The notes under the pieces are model-generated. The model saw nothing but the letters and a program-made list of their open reading frames with translations, was not told the origin of the DNA and did no database searches. A DNA stretch of 12,392 bases from Spirochaetales bacterium (GTDB lineage Bacteria; Spirochaetota; Spirochaetia; Sphaerochaetales; Sphaerochaetaceae): NCBI GenBank assembly GCA_022771185.1, contig JALFCJ010000050.1, positions 1 through 12,392 on the forward strand. The letters are read 5' to 3'. Shown here piece after piece: positions 7,179 through 12,392 of this stretch (its first letter is position 1; every line of letters starts with the position of its first letter). The position numbers and the translations under genes are program-made.

Positions 7179-8306
7179 CTATTTTCTTAGGGATTCCAAC
7201 CCTTCTTTTTTCAAGTATTCTTCCAATATTAAGGAAATCATCATTTCCTTTTCAAAATCATTACAGTCTTCTATTTCCAATACTTCAAAGAGTTTACACA
7301 TTCTGTACCAAAGAGTGTTTTTATGGACGAATATTTCTTTTGAAGCTTTCACTACACTATGGTCAAGACGATAATATGCTTCTGCAGTTCTCATCACTTC
7401 CCTTAGTTCATCTTTCTTAAACTCTTTCTCCAGCCTATCCATTTTGTCAGTTAGATATTCGTTGTCTTGAGAGGCGATTTGGTGTAAGTAATACTTGGAT
7501 CGATCCGAAAAATATGACATGGAAGATAGATTCTTATTCAGAATCCTATCTAAAACACTTGCTTTATTATAAGAAAGAGGAATCTTTTCCAGTGTAGGAG
7601 CGTTGTCACCGATAGATACTTTACAAATAGACAATACCTTGCTTGTCTTTATATCTTCTTCTAAAGATTTTTTGTGTCCATTATTCCTAAAGAGTACTAA
7701 TCTTCCTCCCATAAAGCCATAAATGTCATCGGCATAAATGATCCCGTCATCTTTCAGAATAGATAAAATCTGATTTTCCCATTCGGCTCTATTTTCTATC
7801 TGATTAGGTGAAAAAATGCCACACTCCATGGGAAAGTGAAGATTAATTCCAATCTTCTCCAATAAGAGCCTTATGCCATCGTCCCCTGATGGCATAATCA
7901 TCTCTTTCAGGAGTCTTTGCTTCATCTCTTTGTCTCTCAGCCTTGGAATTGCCAAAGCCTCCAGCTGATAATACTTTTCTACATATAGCTCTACAAAAGA
8001 GGCTATGGTCTTTACATCTTCAGGATTTCCAAATATTCCTATAACGCCTATTATCGTGCCATTGACAACAAGAGGAACATTACACCCTTTCTTTGCACCA
8101 GGATAGTTTTTCACTGTTTCATCTGTGATGTTCACTATTTCTCCTGTGGCTGCAGCTATTTCGGCTCCTTTATGAAATGTTCCGATTCTTTCTTTTTCTG
8201 TGCTGGATACAATGGTACCCGAAGTATCCATAATATTAATGGTCCTTTCAGGAAGGAATCGTGAAACCATCTCAATTATTTCATCGGAAAAAGATTCAAG
8301 CAGCAT
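7179..8306 (-). CDS. cdaR: CdaR-like sugar-diacid transcription regulator
   Basis: Predicted 375-residue regulator of the CdaR family. The N-terminal sugar-diacid recognition domain (about 1-135) contains NIMDTSGTIVSSTEKERIGTFH, GEIVNITDE and the sensory strand pair NVPLVVNGTIIGVIGIFG. A GGDEF-like linker region follows (about 140-300). The C-terminal PucR-type HTH (about 311-365) contains LDHSVVKASKEIFVHKNTLWYRM. E. coli CdaR activates glucarate, galactarate and glycerate genes; by analogy this protein should sense a sugar acid and control the GntP operon it lies in, probably including itself. Two adjacent ATGs exist (8309 and 8306). I chose 8306 because GAGG is seven bases away instead of four. 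The ribosome site overlaps the stop of the MBL gene six bases upstream, indicating translational coupling. Confidence 0.92.
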   Translation of the reverse strand: MLLESFSDEIIEMVSRFLPERTINIMDTSGTIVSSTEKERIGTFHKGAEIAAATGEIVNITDETVKNYPGAKKGCNVPLVVNGTIIGVIGIFGNPEDVKTIASFVELYVEKYYQLEALAIPRLRDKEMKQRLLKEMIMPSGDDGIRLLLEKIGINLHFPMECGIFSPNQIENRAEWENQILSILKDDGIIYADDIYGFMGGRLVLFRNNGHKKSLEEDIKTSKVLSICKVSIGDNAPTLEKIPLSYNKASVLDRILNKNLSSMSYFSDRSKYYLHQIASQDNEYLTDKMDRLEKEFKKDELREVMRTAEAYYRLDHSVVKASKEIFVHKNTLWYRMCKLFEVLEIEDCNDFEKEMMISLILEEYLKKEGLESLRK

Positions 8307-8315
8307 CATGACACC

Positions 8316-9140
8316 TCAGATAAAAATACAATCCCCTACAGCAAGATGACACACGTTAAGCCCATTGGATGAACATACAGTTTCAGCCATATCTCCTGAG
8401 CAATGGCAGAATCCACCTGTTTCGATACCCATTTCATGAAGGGCTTTCATCGTATCTTCCATTCTCTTGTAATCGGCTTCATTTAGGTGAATCCCTCCAT
8501 ATACCGATGAAACTGGCTTTCCAAATGCTTTTCTTACTTCTCTGACCATGTTTGTTATTCCAGGATGAGAGCATCCGCAAATCATTACGACGTTTCTCTC
8601 TCTTTCGATTACAAGGCATATTTCATCTGAGAAATCATCGCTGACAAAGCCAGATTCTGTCTTTTTGACAAATCGTGCAGGTATATGCTCAAAATCAGAG
8701 AGTCTCTCAAAACCTCCGAAGGCATAGATGTCATCAAATAGTCTTACTTTTCCTGATACTTCATGGATAATCTTTCCTTGTCCTTTGACAAAATCCAAAT
8801 CAAAACCGCATGATAAATCAGTATACTTTATGCCGTCGAATGCATATTTTTTTTCAAAGAAACCTTTTCCTATATATAGCTCTTTTGATCCAAGTCCCGC
8901 TTCTGTGATGTCTCTGTATCCTGCACTGTGATCATAATGGCTATGGCTGAGAACGACTGAATCTAATTCAGACAGGTCTATTCCTAATTTGTGAGCATTA
9001 TAAAGAGTATGCTCTCCGCTTCCGCAGTCAAATAGAATCCTCCTTGTTCCTTTTTCGATAAAGAAAGATAATCCGTGTTCATTTATCAAGGCTTTATTTT
9101 CTGAAGCCTTATTTTCCATTATCGCAGTAACCTGAATCAT
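8316..9140 (-). CDS. MBL-fold metallo-hydrolase (COG1237 type)
   Basis: A 274-residue cytosolic protein of the metallo-beta-lactamase superfamily, in the subgroup annotated as dihydropteridine-type MBL hydrolases (COG1237). The metal motif is VVLSHSHYDHSAG (H66, H68, D70, H71), with further ligands likely at H192 in CGCSHPGITNM and the C-terminal H246 in GGFCHCSGD; SSVYGGIHL (211-219) is also typical of this subgroup. Physiological substrates of the subgroup are mostly unknown. The ATG at 9140 is preceded by AGAAGG. It is the first gene of the operon with the CdaR-like regulator and GntP, 6 bases before the former, so its substrate may be related to a sugar acid, for example an ester or lactone form. 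That role is inference from context only. Confidence 0.92.
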   Translation of the reverse strand: MIQVTAIMENKASENKALINEHGLSFFIEKGTRRILFDCGSGEHTLYNAHKLGIDLSELDSVVLSHSHYDHSAGYRDITEAGLGSKELYIGKGFFEKKYAFDGIKYTDLSCGFDLDFVKGQGKIIHEVSGKVRLFDDIYAFGGFERLSDFEHIPARFVKKTESGFVSDDFSDEICLVIERERNVVMICGCSHPGITNMVREVRKAFGKPVSSVYGGIHLNEADYKRMEDTMKALHEMGIETGGFCHCSGDMAETVCSSNGLNVCHLAVGDCIFI

Positions 9141-9159
9141 TGTTTCGCCTTCTTATATT

Positions 9160-9188
9160 ATTTTAGCCTCGAGACAAGCAACGACCAA
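9160..9188 (-). promoter_or_regulatory. Candidate promoter of the MBL-cdaR-gntP operon
   Basis: On the minus strand TTGGTC (9183-9188) is followed after 17 bases by TAAAAT (9160-9165), close to the sigma-70 consensus in spacing. The -10 box lies about 20 bases before the MBL start codon, which would leave only a very short leader. The remainder of 9141-9316, between this operon and the divergent TPR gene, shows no other clear element. Confidence 0.4.
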
Positions 9189-9316
9189 CAAAAAAGAATT
9201 GTGTGAAGTTACAAATATCGTCAGTTTGATTTGTAGTTAAGCCTAAAAGAGAAGGTGAGAACAGTAAATAAGACATAAAATCTCTTTATTTTGATATCAT
9301 TGTAATAGGAGAAAAT

Positions 9317-10102
9317 ATGAGAAGTCCTTACAAAAAATCAAAGGCGGCATATGTCTGTGTATGGTGTCTTGTCTTATTGTTGATCGTTTTTATTTGGCTT
9401 AGAAATGGAAACTCTTTGTTTCCCTCTGTTATTTCCACTCTTATTGCCATTCTCTTAGGTTTCTTTACTTCCCGTTTGTTGGAGAACATCATTTCAAATA
9501 CAGAGACGACGAAGAGACTAGGTTACTTACATATGGAAATGGATCCAAAAAAGTTTATCTCCTCCTATAAAGATGTCCCGGAAAATACGAATGGAGATAA
9601 GGAGAAGAAGATAAGCTACGCATATCTCTCCTCCGGTTATGAAGAGGCAGGCGATTTCGATAGAGCTCTGGAAGTTTTGGAGAAGGGAAACATCAAAGGC
9701 TCAGATAGCCTCGATACTCTTTATCTTTCTCAAAAGTGCAGATGCCTTATTGAAAAGGGAGATCTACAAAAAGCCGATGAAGTCTTAGATGAGCTGGAGA
9801 AGAGAATCGATTCCGTCTCAGATAACCAAAGCCTCAAAGACAACCAGAGACAGGTGCAGTTTGTGCTTTCTGAAATGCTGAGAGCAAAGAAAGGCGATAG
9901 TGTGGATGTTGAGTATTTGGAGGGAAGACTGAAAGCTACACAATATAAGATAGGAAGACTAGAGATATATTACACTATGGCAATGCACTATAGAAACAAA
10001 GGAAATAAGAAGAAAGAAGCCGAGATTCTCTCAATTATTACTGAAGAGGGAGGAAAGACTTGGTTCAAGACATGGGCAGAGGAAAGAAGGGCTGAAATCT
10101 AA
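9317..10102 (+). CDS. Membrane-anchored TPR protein
   Basis: A 261-residue protein of unknown specific function. It has a basic N-terminus (KKSK), two hydrophobic helices (about 11-28 and 36-55) and then a soluble helical domain. Tetratricopeptide-like pairs can be read at about 98-125 (YAYLSSGYEEAGDFDRALEV), 133-165 (LSQKCRCLIEKGDLQKADEVL) and 214-247 (YYTMAMHYRNKGNKKKEAEIL). With two helices and a basic N-terminus the TPR domain would face the cytoplasm and act as a protein-interaction platform; the partner is not apparent. The ATG at 9317 has AGGAG six bases upstream. It is transcribed alone, divergently from the MBL operon. No conserved enzyme motif is seen. Confidence 0.85.
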   Translation: MRSPYKKSKAAYVCVWCLVLLLIVFIWLRNGNSLFPSVISTLIAILLGFFTSRLLENIISNTETTKRLGYLHMEMDPKKFISSYKDVPENTNGDKEKKISYAYLSSGYEEAGDFDRALEVLEKGNIKGSDSLDTLYLSQKCRCLIEKGDLQKADEVLDELEKRIDSVSDNQSLKDNQRQVQFVLSEMLRAKKGDSVDVEYLEGRLKATQYKIGRLEIYYTMAMHYRNKGNKKKEAEILSIITEEGGKTWFKTWAEERRAEI

Positions 10103-10156
10103 TTCTTTTGTTTCGATACTGGGATTGTGAGTTTTAGAAATATCCACAAAACATTT

Positions 10157-10199
10157 CAAAAGTGGAATAGTTCATTTAAATGAACATCATCCATTTTTG
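10157..10199 (+). terminator. Long hairpin containing a 16-bp perfect palindrome
   Basis: The centre GTTCATTTAAATGAAC (10170-10185) is a perfect palindrome. Outside it, CAAAAGTGGA (10157-10166) pairs with TCCATTTTTG (10190-10199) with one G-T wobble, separated by small unpaired ATA and ATCA. The 3' arm carries T5. Lying 55 bases past the TPR gene stop, it could end that transcript. Because the centre is self-complementary with no loop, a protein-binding operator is an alternative reading. Confidence 0.5.
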
Positions 10200-10353
10200 T
10201 TGTTCTGATAATACTTATCTCTTTTTACAGAAAAAGAGTGATTGTAAAGCTAAAAAATGAAAAAAGAGTGTCATCGTTCAGTTTTTCTTCTTTTTTCCTT
10301 CTTGTTTTATTGTACAATCAGAGTATCAATATCCAAATCTTAGGAGATAAGTG
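10200..10353 (+). promoter_or_regulatory. Leader/promoter region of the oxidoreductase gene
   Basis: A second small hairpin, CTCTTTTT (10219-10226) with AAAAAGAG (10231-10238), is followed by a direct repeat AAAAAGAGTG (10231-10240 and 10262-10271) and a 22-base pure pyrimidine tract (10283-10304). TACAAT at 10314-10319 is the best -10 candidate for the next gene, giving a leader of about 28 bases; no good -35 is seen. AGGAG at 10342-10346 is the ribosome site, seven bases before the ATG at 10354. Confidence 0.4.
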
Positions 10354-12392
10354 ATGCCAGAGATAAGTAAGAAATATGTGCCTGCACATATGAGCGACAA
10401 GACACCAAATCCCAAACTTTTGAAATTTGTCAGAAAGGTAACAGACAGAGCCGCTGGAAAGATCAAGGGTATAACAGTAGAAGATCCTGAATATTGGGGC
10501 TTTGCATGTATATTTGAAGACGAATTAGATAAAGAGATGTCTGAGAACTCCTTGGATCTGTTGCTTCAGATGAAAGTCAGAGAGAAGTATCCATACTCTG
10601 AGATGAAAAAGATGTGCAGCAGAGTGGGTATGACAGATGAGAAAGCCGACGCTACCTTAGATAAGCTCTCCTTTCTTGGAATGCTGGAATATGACTATGG
10701 TGACAAATATACAAAAGAGGGACCTATCCCTGGAACCACATATAATAAAGAAGACAGACACTATTGGATTCCTCTCTTTGTGCCAGGTAGCGCCGAATAC
10801 ACAAATATGAACACAGCTTTAATGGATAGGCATCCAGAGCTAGCGATGTTCTTTGAGAGAATGACATTCCTTCCTTTGGCAGGAATAACACAGATGGTTC
10901 CTCCTGGAGGCGGAGGAATAGGAATGCATGTCATTCCTGTTGAGAAAGCCATTGAGATGGAGAATGGCACCATGGATCTTGAGCATATTTCATATTGGCT
11001 CAAGAAGTATGAAGGCCACATCGGAGCATCGATCTGCTCCTGTAGATATGGAAGAAAGAAGCTTGATGAAGGGTGTGCCGATGACTACGAAGATTGGTGC
11101 ATCGGTGTGGGCGACATGGCTGACTACTGCAGAGAGACAGGCCGAGGCCACGATATTACATATGACGAAGCTATGGAGATACTGAAGCGTGCTGAAGACA
11201 ATGGCTTTGTCCATCAGGTTACTAATATCGATGGAGAGAACAAGATCTTCGCTATCTGTAACTGTAACGTAAAGATATGTAACGCTCTCCGTACTTCACA
11301 GCTATTCAACACTCCAAATATGTCGGCTTCTGCTTATCGAGCCCATGTAAACAAGGAGAACTGCGTAGCTTGTGGCCAGTGTGTAGAGTACTGCCCAGCA
11401 GGAGCATTAAAGCTTGGACAGAAATTATGTAAAAAAGATGGCACCCCAGTTAAGTATCCTCGTCAGCCTCTCCCTGATAAGCGCAAGTGGGGAAAAGAGA
11501 TGTGGGACGAAGACTATCGCGACAACAATAGAATCAACTGCCACACTACAGGTACGGCTCCTTGTAAGACAGCGTGCCCTGCCCACATTGCAGTCCAGGG
11601 ATACTTAAAGAAAGCAGCCCAAGGAAAGTATAGGGAAGCGTTGGCTCTTATAAAGAAAGAAAACCCTTTCCCTGCAGTATGCGGGAGAATATGTAACAAA
11701 AGATGCGAAGATGAATGTACTCGTGGAACAATTGACAGGGCGGTATCTATAGATGAAGTTAAGAAGTTCATCGCTCAGAAGGATCTTGAGGCTGAGCATA
11801 GATATGTTCCTGAGATTGTAGTTGCATCAAATAAGGGTAGATGGAAAGAAAAGATTGCCATTATCGGCGCTGGCCCATCAGGGCTTTCATGTGCCTTCTA
11901 TCTAGCTCAAATGGGTTATTACCCAACAGTTTTTGAGAAGAACGATGTTCCTGGAGGCATGCTTACTTACGGTATTCCTTCTTATAAACTGGAAAAAGAT
12001 GTAATCGACGCTGAAATCGAGGTCATGAGAGAGATGGGAGTGGAGATAAAGACAGGAATTGAAGTTGGAAAAGACGTCACTCTCTCCGATCTTAGAAAAG
12101 AAGGATACAAGGCCTTCTATATTGCTATCGGCTGCCAAGGTGGAAGATATCCAGGCGTTAATGGAGAGAGAGCTCTGGGAACTGAGACAGCCATCGAATT
12201 CTTACATAGAGCAAATACAGGAAAACTCTCATTCTCTGATGAAACAGTGGTAGTTGGAGGCGGAAACGTAGCTATTGATGCTTCTCGCGTAAGTAAGCGT
12301 AGCGGGGCGAAGAAGGTAACTATGCTTTCTCTTGAGACAGAAGACATAATGCCTGCTTCAAAGCTTGAGATAAAGGAAGCAAGGGAAGATGG
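10354..12392 (+). CDS. Large Fe-S / FAD-dependent oxidoreductase of the GltD type (3' end beyond window)
   Basis: Uninterrupted for 679 codons to the window edge, so the C-terminus is missing. The first ~225 residues contain a helical/winged-helix-like segment (YPYSEMKKMCSRVGMTDEKA) and no cofactor motif. A first cysteine set follows (C228, C230, C241, C249), then C302, C304 and C309, then an 8Fe ferredoxin-like half CVACGQCVEYCP (C337, C340, C343, C347). From about 390 it becomes a glutamate-synthase small-subunit module: Fe-S cysteines C396, C404, C408, C443, C447, C451, C455, the FAD loop IIGAGPSGLS (G505, G507, G510), PGGMLTYGIPSYKL, and the NAD(P) loop VVGGGNVAIDASR (635-642). It should move electrons between NAD(P)H, FAD and several Fe-S clusters in the cytosol. 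The partner is unknown: the extension makes it unlikely to be plain GltD, and no large glutamate synthase subunit precedes it. AGGAG lies seven bases ahead of the ATG. Confidence 0.9.
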   Translation, partial: MPEISKKYVPAHMSDKTPNPKLLKFVRKVTDRAAGKIKGITVEDPEYWGFACIFEDELDKEMSENSLDLLLQMKVREKYPYSEMKKMCSRVGMTDEKADATLDKLSFLGMLEYDYGDKYTKEGPIPGTTYNKEDRHYWIPLFVPGSAEYTNMNTALMDRHPELAMFFERMTFLPLAGITQMVPPGGGGIGMHVIPVEKAIEMENGTMDLEHISYWLKKYEGHIGASICSCRYGRKKLDEGCADDYEDWCIGVGDMADYCRETGRGHDITYDEAMEILKRAEDNGFVHQVTNIDGENKIFAICNCNVKICNALRTSQLFNTPNMSASAYRAHVNKENCVACGQCVEYCPAGALKLGQKLCKKDGTPVKYPRQPLPDKRKWGKEMWDEDYRDNNRINCHTTGTAPCKTACPAHIAVQGYLKKAAQGKYREALALIKKENPFPAVCGRICNKRCEDECTRGTIDRAVSIDEVKKFIAQKDLEAEHRYVPEIVVASNKGRWKEKIAIIGAGPSGLSCAFYLAQMGYYPTVFEKNDVPGGMLTYGIPSYKLEKDVIDAEIEVMREMGVEIKTGIEVGKDVTLSDLRKEGYKAFYIAIGCQGGRYPGVNGERALGTETAIEFLHRANTGKLSFSDETVVVGGGNVAIDASRVSKRSGAKKVTMLSLETEDIMPASKLEIKEARED

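Noticed and set aside
6826..7374. Long open frame (182 codons) on the plus strand opposite gntP and the end of cdaR.
   Set aside because: It spans two well-supported minus-strand genes, has no family resemblance or ribosome site, and is explained by the codon bias of the opposite strand.
10761..11214. Overlapping open frames on the minus and plus strands inside the oxidoreductase gene.
   Set aside because: The main plus-strand frame is continuous from 10354 to the window edge with cofactor motifs throughout; the others are shadows without recognisable domains.
1..12392. tRNA genes, CRISPR arrays, IS elements or prophage genes.
   Set aside because: None was recognised: no regularly spaced repeats, no transposase or integrase motifs, and no cloverleaf with a T-loop consensus in the intergenic regions.

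Overview
The window looks like ordinary chromosome from a fermentative, probably anaerobic bacterium of low to moderate GC. Genes are AT-leaning, Arg is mostly AGA, strong AGGAG-type ribosome sites precede most starts, and a cysteine-rich flavin/iron-sulfur oxidoreductase is present. The gene set would fit Bacillota or Spirochaetota. No rRNA, tRNA, IS element, phage gene or CRISPR array was seen, so lineage is left open.

Region by region. (1) 93-1602, minus: an intact pyruvate kinase with its terminator. (2) About 1690-5770: a patch of small accessory genes mixed with broken ones. It holds a metallophosphoesterase split by a frameshift at a G run and lacking its GNH histidine, an intact small GNAT-like acetyltransferase, an AraC-type regulator remnant with two in-frame stops, an intact PARG-like (TIGR02452-type) macrodomain protein, a short nitroreductase, and two C-terminal gene fragments lying head to head (a probable sodium:solute symporter and an FGGY carbohydrate kinase). 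(3) 5823-9140, minus: a tight three-gene operon reading MBL-fold hydrolase, CdaR-like sugar-diacid regulator, GntP-family permease, with a promoter candidate upstream and a strong hairpin terminator shared with the convergent kinase fragment. (4) 9317-10102, plus: a two-helix membrane-anchored TPR protein, followed by an intergenic region with a long hairpin built on a 16-bp perfect palindrome. (5) 10354 to the window edge, plus: the first 679 residues of a large iron-sulfur/FAD oxidoreductase of the glutamate-synthase-small-subunit type, with an unusual N-terminal extension of about 390 residues.

Working together: the GntP/CdaR operon is most simply a regulated uptake system for gluconate, glycerate or a related sugar acid, with the MBL protein in the place where a kinase is often found. 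The only sugar kinase nearby is the truncated FGGY fragment, so the phosphorylation step must be encoded elsewhere or the local pathway is decaying. The most notable items are the MBL-CdaR-GntP arrangement, the cluster of decaying genes with a visible rearrangement junction, the PARG-type gene, and the long cysteine-rich N-terminus of the last oxidoreductase. I did not find convincing evidence for a wholly new system.
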